DNA from: Modestobacter sp. VKM Ac-2982
GTDB lineage: Bacteria; Actinomycetota; Actinomycetes; Mycobacteriales; Geodermatophilaceae
Assembly (NCBI RefSeq): GCF_026967935.1
Contig: NZ_JAPVBL010000005.1
Span: 382,994 to 446,993 of the forward strand
DNA length: 64,000 nucleotides
Reading direction: 5' to 3'
Of the stretch, positions 25,709-33,094 are shown piece after piece. Position numbers and translations under genes: made by a program. The notes under the pieces are model-generated. The model did not search any database and was not told where the DNA came from. It was given only the letters and a program-made list of their open reading frames with translations. How positions within the stretch are numbered: position 1 is the first letter of the stretch; each line of letters starts with the position of its first letter.

Positions 25709-26100
25709 TCAGGAGAACGGGAGTGCGACTCCCACAGGGGCCCCGAGCAGCAACAAGGCGCCGGCGGCGAGTGCGGGGAACACGATGCGGTCGGGCAGCA
25801 GCCGGTGCGGCAGGTCCACGACGGCCAGCAGCACGGCGACGACGGCGAGCAGCAGGAAGGCGGGCAGCTCCGCCGTCGGACCGATGCGCAGCGCGATCAG
25901 GCCGGCGAGCAGGCCGGTGGCCACCGCGAGGACCGGCGGGCGGACCGCGGCGCTCCCCGGGCCATGAGGTCGGCCGGTCGCGCGCCGGCCGACCAATGGA
26001 ACCGCCCGGCGACCCGGTTCACCAGTGCTCCGGCGAGCAGACCGAACGGCGAGGCGCCGACGGTGACCGCGGTCAGCGCGGGGTCACCGGACAGGCTCAC
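25709..26100 (-). pseudogene. Decayed A24 prepilin peptidase (TadV-like remnant)
   Basis: From GTG 26100 the first frame reads a peptidase-like N-terminus (GASPFGLLAGALVNRVAGRF, compare GAAVGSFLNVVIWRVP of PilD). Homology then continues in another frame from about 25990: VLAVATGLLAGLIALRIGP, ELPAFLLLAVVAVLLAVVDL and HRLLPDRIVFPALAAG align with the middle of PilD encoded at 29.7-30.4 kb. The zinc-binding CxxC pairs are missing. The frame stops at 25709 before the second catalytic Asp motif (GxGDxK), and I find no such motif in the following 190 bp. It sits just upstream of flp, where a TadV gene would be expected. Confidence 0.65.
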
Positions 26101-26179
26101 GGCGGCCACCCTGCACGCCGCCACTCCTGGACCCGGCAGGCCGGGAGCCCGCGCGTCCGGCCAGCTCACCGACCCCGGC

Positions 26180-26599
26180 TCAGTGCCCGGTCGGGCGGGG
26201 CGTCCCCGGCGCACCTGGACCGAGCAGCCGCTCGATGATGCGCCGGTCACCCGGCCAGGCGTCCAGCAGCACGTCCCGGGGCACCCGGCGGGCGGCGTAG
26301 CGCAGCGCCAGGGCGACCACCACGACGTCGTCCAGTGGCCCGATGACCGGCAGGAACTCCGGGATCAGGTCGATCGGCGAGAGCACCCACAGCCCGGCCA
26401 GCAACAGCGCCACCTTCGCCCGGCGCGGCACCGCAGGATGCCGGCGCAGCCGGCGGAGAGCGGTGGCGCAGGCGGGAAGGAACCGGGCCAGCTCCCGAGC
26501 CGTGCCCGGCGGCAGCGTGCGGGCCAGCAGCACGAGCACCGCCCAGCTGAGCAGGACGACGGCCACGGCGACGCCCACCCAGGTCAGCCAGCGCGTCAC
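26180..26599 (-). CDS. YkvA-family (DUF1232) membrane protein
   Basis: 139 aa from GTG 26599. One N-terminal transmembrane helix (residues 4-24), then the DUF1232 core: VPRRAKVALLLAGLWVLSPIDLIPEFLPVIG with the signature SPIDLIPE and LDDVVVVALALRYA. The family is widespread and of unknown biochemical function. The gene lies between the two pilus loci but has no obvious pilus role. Confidence 0.85.
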   Translation of the reverse strand: MTRWLTWVGVAVAVVLLSWAVLVLLARTLPPGTARELARFLPACATALRRLRRHPAVPRRAKVALLLAGLWVLSPIDLIPEFLPVIGPLDDVVVVALALRYAARRVPRDVLLDAWPGDRRIIERLLGPGAPGTPRPTGH

Positions 26600-26756
26600 C
26601 CGCGCAGTCTCCCAGCCCACCGCCCGACCGGGAGACCCGACCGCAGGGGTGGCCCAGGGGGACGGAGGCGGCTCGTGTGCCCTGTGGGGCGGCCGTGAGA
26701 CGACACGGTGCAGCAACCTGCGGGGAACTGCTGGACGGTCTGCCTACCGTCCGGCC

Positions 26757-26963
26757 ATGCGCCCGAAGCGACTCCCCCCGGTCCCCCAGCCGACCGCCCG
26801 CCTGCAGCAGCTGACGCTGATCGCCGCAGCCCGGGTGAGCGCCTGCCGGACGGCGTCCAGCCAGCAGATCACCGACATCGTGCGGGTCACGGTGGACGAC
26901 GAGGTGGACACCACCACGTTCCGGGCGATCGTCGCCGAGGTCGGCGGCGACGCCGCGCGCTGA
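26757..26963 (+). CDS. Small protein of unknown function
   Basis: 68 aa from ATG 26757, without a clear ribosome-binding site. Basic N-terminus, then LQQLTLIAAARVSACRTAS and an acidic DIVRVTVDDEVDTTTFRAIVAEV stretch that could fold as a small helical unit. I do not recognise a family. It is the only plus-strand candidate inside the pilus block. Confidence 0.4.
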   Translation: MRPKRLPPVPQPTARLQQLTLIAAARVSACRTASSQQITDIVRVTVDDEVDTTTFRAIVAEVGGDAAR

Positions 26964-27063
26964 CCGCCGGGCGTGTGGGCGCGACGCCCAGGTGGTGCGC
27001 GTCGGCGACGGTGCGCGCCCTCGGTCTCCTGGCCGGACTCTCGTGTCGACGGCGCCTGAGAAC

Positions 27064-27110
27064 TGACCCCCTCGCGACGGGCGCCTCAGGCCCGCGGCAC
27101 GAAGGGGTCA
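27064..27110. terminator. Bidirectional terminator after pilO
   Basis: 11-bp stem with one mismatch (TGACCCCCTCG 27064-27074 with CGAAGGGGTCA 27100-27110) around a 25-nt loop, between the small plus-strand ORF and the pilO stop. An alternative pairing of GGCGCCTGAG (about 27050) with a CTCAGGC segment in the loop is possible. Confidence 0.55.
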
Positions 27111-27136
27111 CGACCCGACGTCGGGAGGCGGCCGCC

Positions 27137-27814
27137 TCACTCGCCGGCGGCCGCCGTCGCGTCGCCGACCGTCGGGGCCATGGTGAAGGCGTACGTGGTG
27201 AACGACGCCTCCACGTCGCCGGTCGCCGTGGCGGGACGACCGCCACCGGCGATCGCCGCGTCCTGACTCGTGGCGGTGAGGCCCGAGATCAGCAGGAGGC
27301 GGTCAGTGCCGGTCTGCAGCTCGGAGACGAAGCTCTCCACGGCATCGGACGAGCCGATGACCGAGACGCTCACCTGCATGCTGAGGACGGCGACAGCCGG
27401 GGTGCTGCCGTCCGACACCGCGCCGGTGGTGCTGCCCTCCGCGCCCACGGCGGGTGCCGGCGCCTCCACCGGTACCGGTGTCGCCGTGGTGAGCTGGACG
27501 ATCGTCAGACCGGTGTTCTGAGCCGTCTCCTGCAGCCGGCGCGTGAGACCGGGGAGGTCCGCCTGGGCCGGGATGCTGGCTTGGAGACCGGCCAGCTCGG
27601 CGCGGTGCTCGTCGAGGTGCTCGAACTGGTCCGCCAGGCCGATGAGCGCGAGTTCCCGCGCATCGTTCTGGACCGTCAGGAGCTCGGCCGACTCGCGGAT
27701 CGAGGCGGTCTCGGCGCGGATGGGGTCCACGACCAGGAGCCAGCCTCCTGCCAGCACAGCCAGCCCGACGACAGCAGCGCCGGCGGCCCGCGATCTGTTG
27801 CTCAGCGTCGTCAC
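27137..27814 (-). CDS. pilO: Type IV pilus alignment protein PilO
   Basis: 225 aa. Bitopic: one N-terminal membrane helix (about 12-30), coiled coil (about 35-90), then the PilO/GspM-like ferredoxin fold. Between them is a low-complexity linker (ATPVPVEAPAPAVGAEGSTTG). With PilN and PilM it couples the cytoplasmic ATPases to the growing pilus. It starts 1 bp after pilN. Assignment rests on position and topology because PilO sequences diverge strongly. Confidence 0.82.
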   Translation of the reverse strand: MTTLSNRSRAAGAAVVGLAVLAGGWLLVVDPIRAETASIRESAELLTVQNDARELALIGLADQFEHLDEHRAELAGLQASIPAQADLPGLTRRLQETAQNTGLTIVQLTTATPVPVEAPAPAVGAEGSTTGAVSDGSTPAVAVLSMQVSVSVIGSSDAVESFVSELQTGTDRLLLISGLTATSQDAAIAGGGRPATATGDVEASFTTYAFTMAPTVGDATAAAGE

Positions 27815-27815
27815 C

Positions 27816-28484
27816 TCACTCCTCCCCGTCGTCGGTGAATCGGTCGGCGAGCGCCATCGAGTCGAACTCGACCATCGCGGACACCATGTAGTAGACGTCG
27901 CCCTGCGATTCGGTGATCGACGCCGTGCCGAACCATGGACTCGACAGACCCGGTACGGCCGCGAGCTGCTCGATCCAGGTGGCGCTGTCGGGCAGGCTCG
28001 CGGACCTGGCAGTGAACGTGATCGTGCCGGTCGGGCTAACCACGGTCGGATCCGAAGGGGCCTCGCTTCCCACGGTCGAGTTCACGGCGGCCGTCAGCGA
28101 CTCGATGGTCACGTTGTCGGGTGCGGTGGCAGCAATGGCGCGGAGGTAGGGCTGCCAGAGCACCTCCGTCTCGGTCACCTGCAGCCGCGCTGCCTCGATG
28201 GCGCGGATCTGCGTCAGCACCTCTGGCACCTCCGCGAACCTCTGCTGCTGAGCCGCGAGGTCCGCAGCTCTGGCCTCGACGACGGCGAGATCTGCTGTCG
28301 CCCGGTCCTGCTGGACCTCGGCGAGCACCCAGCCGGCCGCGCAGACGCTGATCGTGACGAGCAGCCCGAGCGCCAGCCACGCCCGCAGCTTGACGAACCG
28401 ACGCCTGGCCAGGACCTCGGGCGGGAGCAGGTTGACCTGAGGCAGCGCCTCCGGCCGGATCAGGGTGTCCGTGCCGCGGCTCAT
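27816..28484 (-). CDS. pilN: Type IV pilus assembly protein PilN
   Basis: 222 aa from ATG 28484, which overlaps the pilM stop (ATGA). The N-terminal cytoplasmic tail has the conserved VNLLPPEVLARR motif that docks into PilM (VNLLP). A single membrane helix (about 36-56), coiled coil (about 58-90) and a ferredoxin-like periplasmic-type domain follow. Partner of PilM and PilO. Confidence 0.9.
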   Translation of the reverse strand: MSRGTDTLIRPEALPQVNLLPPEVLARRRFVKLRAWLALGLLVTISVCAAGWVLAEVQQDRATADLAVVEARAADLAAQQQRFAEVPEVLTQIRAIEAARLQVTETEVLWQPYLRAIAATAPDNVTIESLTAAVNSTVGSEAPSDPTVVSPTGTITFTARSASLPDSATWIEQLAAVPGLSSPWFGTASITESQGDVYYMVSAMVEFDSMALADRFTDDGEE

Positions 28485-29533
28485 GACGCCACTCCCTGGG
28501 CGAGGCCGATCGACACTGCGAGTCGGTCGAGCTGGCCGGCGAGCGAACTCGCCAGCTCCGCGTCGACGTCCACCCACTCGAGCGGGTCGGCTATGGCGAC
28601 GGGCATCCGACTCTCGCTGGCCAGGCGCCGGCGGAACCCGCCCAGGTCCGCGCCACCACCGGTGAGGAGGGCGAGATCGATGCCGGCACCCGGATGCTGG
28701 CTCGCGTAGTACACGAAGGTGTTGCGGATCGACTCGACGAGGGAACGGGTCACCTCGCTGACCGCAGCGGTCGCCGGCTCACGGAGGCCGACTCCCGTCG
28801 GCACGGCGCCGATCCCGTGCCGTTCACCCGCCTCCACGGTCAGCCGCCCGGTGGCGACCGCATCGGCCGCCTCCATTCCCTCCGCGGCGATGATGCGGAC
28901 CAGTTTCGGGACACCTCGGGCCGCGACGAGCACCGTGGTGGCGCGCTCACCGATGTCGACCACCGCGACCGTCTGGTCCCGGCGGGCGCCGCGGATCAGC
29001 GCCCGCTGCAGCGCGAACGCGCTCAGATCGACCATCAGCGGACGGAGTCCGGCAGCCTCCACCGCCCGCAGGTTCGTGCCGACGGTGTCTCGGCGGGCGG
29101 CCACGAGCATGCCGCGGACCTGCCGGGCACCGCTGTGGGAGACCTCTTCGGTCGGGACGAAGTCGAGCAGCGCCTCGTCGACGGGCATGGGCAGCAGGTC
29201 CGCGACCTGGAACGGCAGTGACCGCTTCAGATCTGCCATCGGCATCCACGGCAGCTCGATCTCACGTACGACGATCCGCTGGTTGCCGACGCCGATGACG
29301 ACGTTCTTGGTGGTGAAGCCGGCTTGGGTCCAGAGCCGGCGCAGCGCGTCGGCCACGGCCTGGGTGTCGACCACCTCGCTGTCGTGGACCGAGCCGGGCG
29401 GCAGGTCGACGGCGCCGTAGCGGACCAGGGTGGCCCGGGCGTCGGCCTGCGGGCCCTCCTTGCCGAACTCCAGTTCGGCGCCGCGGACCTGGGTGGCCCC
29501 TAGGTCGAGTCCGACGACGTGGGTCCTTGCCAC
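28481..29533 (-). CDS. pilM: Type IV pilus actin-like protein PilM
   Basis: 350 aa from GTG 29533 with a GAGGGGAG ribosome-binding site. Actin/FtsA-like ATPase with VGLDLGATQVRGAELE (phosphate 1), VAVVDIGERATTVLVA (phosphate 2) and LALLTGGGADLGGF (adenosine) motifs. It forms the cytoplasmic ring that binds the PilN tail and contacts PilB and PilT. First gene of the pilMNO transcript, with its own motility-type promoter upstream. Confidence 0.93.
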   Translation of the reverse strand: MARTHVVGLDLGATQVRGAELEFGKEGPQADARATLVRYGAVDLPPGSVHDSEVVDTQAVADALRRLWTQAGFTTKNVVIGVGNQRIVVREIELPWMPMADLKRSLPFQVADLLPMPVDEALLDFVPTEEVSHSGARQVRGMLVAARRDTVGTNLRAVEAAGLRPLMVDLSAFALQRALIRGARRDQTVAVVDIGERATTVLVAARGVPKLVRIIAAEGMEAADAVATGRLTVEAGERHGIGAVPTGVGLREPATAAVSEVTRSLVESIRNTFVYYASQHPGAGIDLALLTGGGADLGGFRRRLASESRMPVAIADPLEWVDVDAELASSLAGQLDRLAVSIGLAQGVAS

Positions 29534-29607
29534 TCGCACTCCCCTCTGACCACGTGCGGTGACGTGGTTCCCGCGAAGGACGAAGAACCGGTCACGTCGC
29601 ACTCTCT

Positions 29608-29636
29608 CTATCGGATGTGCCGGCCCCGAACTTGAC
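29608..29636 (-). promoter_or_regulatory. FliA/WhiG-type promoter of pilMNO
   Basis: Minus-strand GTCAAG (29631-29636), 16 bp, then CCGATAG (29608-29614); the TTCG after the -35 element is also shared with the flp site. It lies in the 137-bp gap between pilD and pilM, about 75 bp from the pilM start. Confidence 0.6.
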
Positions 29637-29670
29637 CTGCGCGCGCCTGCAGATCGGGTGGGGCACCACG

Positions 29671-30450
29671 TCACATCAGCACCCCGAGGTAGGCCTGCCA
29701 CAGCTGCTCGCCCGCGAGCGATCCGACGGCGCTGCCGGCGAGCATCCAGGGACCGAAGGGAATGCCCGACGTCCGTACCGCACGGCCGGTGAGCAGGAGT
29801 CCGACGGCGAAGGCGCCGCCGAGCAGGAAGGCCGCGAAGGAACCGACCACGAGCGGGCCCCAGCCCAGCCACGCCAGGTACATCCCGAGCAGGCCCGCGA
29901 GCTTGACGTCGCCGAACCCCATGCCGCCCGGCTTGGCGACCGCGAGCAGGAAGTACGCCGAGAACAGCAGCCCCCCTCCGGCGGCGGCCCGGACGAGGCT
30001 CCCGAGGTCGCCCTCGACGAGGGAGGCGCCGACGAGCAGGACGCCGCCGACACCGTAGGACGGCAGGACGAGGACGTCGGGCAGCCGGTGCGTGTCCAGG
30101 TCGATCAGGGCGAGCGCCAGGCCGACCGCGGCCAGGTAGAGGAAGGCCGGCAGCTCCGGCACGAGTCCGAACCGCCATCCCACCAGGAGGAAGAGGCCGA
30201 CCGTCGCCGCCTCGACCAGCGGGTAGCGGACGGCGATCGGCGTGGCGCAGTCCCGGCACCGTCCCCGCAGCAGCATCCACGAGAGGACCGGGACGTTGTC
30301 GCGGACCCGGATCGGGCTGTCGCAGCGTGGACATGCGCTCGGTGGCGCAACCACCGATCGGCTCACCGGCACCCGCCAGATCACGACGTTGAGGAACGAC
30401 CCGACCGCGGCGCCCAGGAGGGCCAGGAACACGAGCAGGAGTGCGGTCAC
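29671..30450 (-). CDS. pilD: Prepilin peptidase / N-methyltransferase
   Basis: 259 aa polytopic aspartic protease of the A24 family. The N-terminal cytoplasmic loop has the two zinc-binding pairs CPRC and CRDC. Catalytic Asp motifs are LIDLDTHRLPD and GGMGFGDVKL. Both domains are complete, so it should cleave and methylate PilA and the minor pilins. Because the only other peptidase-like sequence in the window is decayed, it may also have to process the Flp pilin, or another peptidase outside the window does. It overlaps the pilX-like gene by 4 bp. Confidence 0.95.
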   Translation of the reverse strand: MTALLLVFLALLGAAVGSFLNVVIWRVPVSRSVVAPPSACPRCDSPIRVRDNVPVLSWMLLRGRCRDCATPIAVRYPLVEAATVGLFLLVGWRFGLVPELPAFLYLAAVGLALALIDLDTHRLPDVLVLPSYGVGGVLLVGASLVEGDLGSLVRAAAGGGLLFSAYFLLAVAKPGGMGFGDVKLAGLLGMYLAWLGWGPLVVGSFAAFLLGGAFAVGLLLTGRAVRTSGIPFGPWMLAGSAVGSLAGEQLWQAYLGVLM

Positions 30451-32354
30451 GTCGTCTTCACGTAGCTGGGTGTCTTGATCTCACCGCTGTACTTCAGCGC
30501 CCACTGGGAGTTCGCCCAGCGCGGGAAGAACGGCGGCGCGGCGTCCTTCAGGCGGGCGTCGTAGAGGTAGTCCTTGTCGTAGCCGCTGCCGTTGGTCGTC
30601 GAGGCCGGTCCTCGCCAGCGTTGGGCGATGGACCCGTTCACCCGCAGCACACCCTTGCCCGGACCATCCGCCCAGCTCTGCACGAGAAAGCTGTGCTGGA
30701 GGGTCTGGATGGACGCGGCGATCTGGAGGCCCGTGGACGGGTTGTTGGCTCCGGTCGCCGGGTCGGCCACCCGCGTGGGCCACGTGCCCTCCGCGTCATA
30801 CCTGCCGGCGCCGGCCTCGCCTTCGTCCCGCGGGTCACCCCACTGCCAGCTGCTGCAGCTCCACCACGAGCACTGCTGCTGGGAGTTGACGGTGACGAGG
30901 CGGGGGTGCATCACCTCCACCGTGTTGGTCGCCACCAGGCCGACCATGTCGTTCCCATTGGGCCCGCCGGCGAGGACCAGGTCACCGGCGACGACGACGG
31001 ACTGTGCCGCCGCGATCGTGACGCGCCCCTTGACGACGCCCTGGACGTAGACGTTGCCCTCGCCGCAGTACTTCTCTGGGCGGGCCATCTGGATGTCGTA
31101 GGTGTAGGACTGGTTCCCGGCGGTAGGCGTGGTGCGGGTGCTGGCGGCGAAGGTCCCCAACGGCAGTTGCTCGTTGCTGGGCCCACCGATGCTGTCGGCG
31201 TAGCACTGGCGCCGGGGCACGCTGGCCGGCGCGCCGTCGACGTAGATCACCATGTCCGACGCCACGGGAACGGTGGCGCCGCCGCTGCTCGCCAGCGCCG
31301 TGCCGGTTCCGCAGTTCGGCGTTCCCCCCGTGGGCGAGGCGACCGCGAGGACGAGGCCGGCGACCGCGGAGTCCTTGCTCCAGACCGTCATGGTGGCGTT
31401 CGAGTTGAAGATCACCCGGGTCGCCCCGTGGTAGTGGCACCCCGGCAGTTCCCTGAACATCGCCGAGTTGTCCGGCAGGTACACGGGGTTGGCGTACGAC
31501 GGCGCCTGCCCGAAGGTCGCGGTCGATCCGCTGGCGGCGAACGTGCTCCCGCTGCGCAGGCACCGGTTCCAGGTGCTCGGGGTGCCCGCGACGACACCCT
31601 GGCAGCCGGGGTCGGCCGACTCGATGCCCGACGAGAAGCGCCCCCCGACACTGAGCACCGAGTCGTTGGTGAACAGGCGGCCGTCCAGGACGTCACCGGC
31701 GGCGAACTGGATCTCCGTGCAACCCGAGCGGCCCTGCCAGTGGTACTTCGCCGAGCTGCTCCCGTTCGCGCCGCACTCGGTCCGCGTCGTCCCACTGAGC
31801 GCGGGGTCCATGGACTCGAAGTCGGTGTAGTAGAGGTAGTCGGTCGAGCCACCCTTGCCGACGGCCACCTCGATCGTGCGGTACACGCCGTTCACCCGCC
31901 CCGTGGAGGTGACCCGGACGGTGCCCTCGGCGTCCTGCTTGCTGCCGTCGACGCTGTAGTGGAAGTACCCCGCAGCGTTGGTGGTGTCGCGCACGTCGAC
32001 CGGCAGCCAGTCGGCGGCGGTCGCCGTCGTCCACCCGCAGGTGTTGGCGGTGGTGGTCCGTCCCTTCAGGGCCCGGTTCGAGCAGTCGACCGTCCGCGCG
32101 TAGGCGTCATCGCGGTTCAACCGCGAGAGGTAGTCGTCCACCCCTGCCTGGGCCGCTGTGATCGCACCGGAATGGTCCTGGGTCCGGCGCGAGAAGTCCT
32201 GGCTCGGGATCGCATAGGCCAACACGGCGGTCAGCATGAGAGCAAGAACGAGCATGCCCGACACCACGAAGATCATCGCGACGCCGGCGTCGGACTCCCG
32301 GATCGTTCCCCGCCCGGCGCCAGCACCGCCGGTGTCGGGCCCGTTGACGCTCAT
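30447..32354 (-). CDS. Large PilX-like minor pilin candidate
   Basis: 635 aa. Residues about 24-48 (GVAMIFVVSGMLVLALMLTAVL) resemble a processed pilin helix but have Phe instead of the conserved Glu at +5. Loss of Glu+5 is a mark of tip-located pseudopilins such as GspK and many PilX proteins. The remaining roughly 585 residues are exported, beta-rich, Ser/Thr/Gly-rich, with many Cys and a late VYVQGVVKGRVTIAAAQSVV segment recalling stacked-strand folds. I do not recognise a named domain. It overlaps pilW-like (ATGA) and pilD (4 bp), so it is tightly coupled to pilin processing genes. Confidence 0.75.
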   Translation of the reverse strand: MSVNGPDTGGAGAGRGTIRESDAGVAMIFVVSGMLVLALMLTAVLAYAIPSQDFSRRTQDHSGAITAAQAGVDDYLSRLNRDDAYARTVDCSNRALKGRTTTANTCGWTTATAADWLPVDVRDTTNAAGYFHYSVDGSKQDAEGTVRVTSTGRVNGVYRTIEVAVGKGGSTDYLYYTDFESMDPALSGTTRTECGANGSSSAKYHWQGRSGCTEIQFAAGDVLDGRLFTNDSVLSVGGRFSSGIESADPGCQGVVAGTPSTWNRCLRSGSTFAASGSTATFGQAPSYANPVYLPDNSAMFRELPGCHYHGATRVIFNSNATMTVWSKDSAVAGLVLAVASPTGGTPNCGTGTALASSGGATVPVASDMVIYVDGAPASVPRRQCYADSIGGPSNEQLPLGTFAASTRTTPTAGNQSYTYDIQMARPEKYCGEGNVYVQGVVKGRVTIAAAQSVVVAGDLVLAGGPNGNDMVGLVATNTVEVMHPRLVTVNSQQQCSWWSCSSWQWGDPRDEGEAGAGRYDAEGTWPTRVADPATGANNPSTGLQIAASIQTLQHSFLVQSWADGPGKGVLRVNGSIAQRWRGPASTTNGSGYDKDYLYDARLKDAAPPFFPRWANSQWALKYSGEIKTPSYVKTT

Positions 32355-33094
32355 GACCCTTCCTGCTGCTGCACGAACAGTGCTTGTGCGTTCGGCAGCA
32401 GGACGCGCTGGATGAAGGTGGTGTCACCCCGGGCGCTGGGGCTCGTCCCGACGACCCGCAGGGAGAGCTCGACCGCGACGATCGCCTCACGTTGGGTCGA
32501 GGACAAGGTGCTGCCCGCCAGGGCGGCCCCGGCAGCGTCGAGGTAGCTGAACAGCGGAACCGTGCCGTCGGTGCGCACGCCGCTCGCGAGGAGCCGCGTG
32601 CTCCTGCGCGCAGCACAGGCGCTGTCGGCGGTGGTGCAGAACTGGTAGCCACCTGCCCCGGGCGTCGCCGAGTCCGGCCGCTGGACGACCTCCGTCAGCT
32701 GGCCGGCCGTCGTCCCACTCGTCGCGACGGCATAGCTGACCTTGCGGGGGCCGGCGTTGTTCCCGGTGTTGTCCAGGTTCGAGTAGAGGACGACCGAGTA
32801 TCCGGAGGCGCTCACCACAGCCGGCTCGGCCGTGCACCCGGCGCAGCTCGACAGCAGCTGGCTCTGCCGAACGGCCGAACGCAGGCTGCGGGCCATCACC
32901 TCGACCGAGTTGCGCGCGGTGTTCACCTGGTCCAGACGGGCCTCGTTGCGGGCGCTCGTGCGTCCCACGCCGGCGATCAGCGTGACGGTCGCCGCCATGA
33001 CGAGGCTGGCCACGAAGATGCTGACCATGAGCTCGACCAGCGTCACGCCCTCCTCGCCCCGCAGCGCGGCGCTCCGGCGCGGGCCCCGGCTCAC
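32351..33094 (-). CDS. PilW-like minor pilin
   Basis: 247 aa from GTG 33094 (GTGA overlap with the upstream gene). Class III prepilin signal EEGVTLVELMVS with Glu at +5, then a long hydrophobic helix and the helix-1 extension ARNEARLDQVNTARNSVEVMARSLR. The C-terminal domain contains a CAGC and a further CTTADSAC pair that could form disulfides. Expected to be processed by PilD and to sit at or near the pilus tip. Confidence 0.85.
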   Translation of the reverse strand: MSRGPRRSAALRGEEGVTLVELMVSIFVASLVMAATVTLIAGVGRTSARNEARLDQVNTARNSVEVMARSLRSAVRQSQLLSSCAGCTAEPAVVSASGYSVVLYSNLDNTGNNAGPRKVSYAVATSGTTAGQLTEVVQRPDSATPGAGGYQFCTTADSACAARRSTRLLASGVRTDGTVPLFSYLDAAGAALAGSTLSSTQREAIVAVELSLRVVGTSPSARGDTTFIQRVLLPNAQALFVQQQEGS

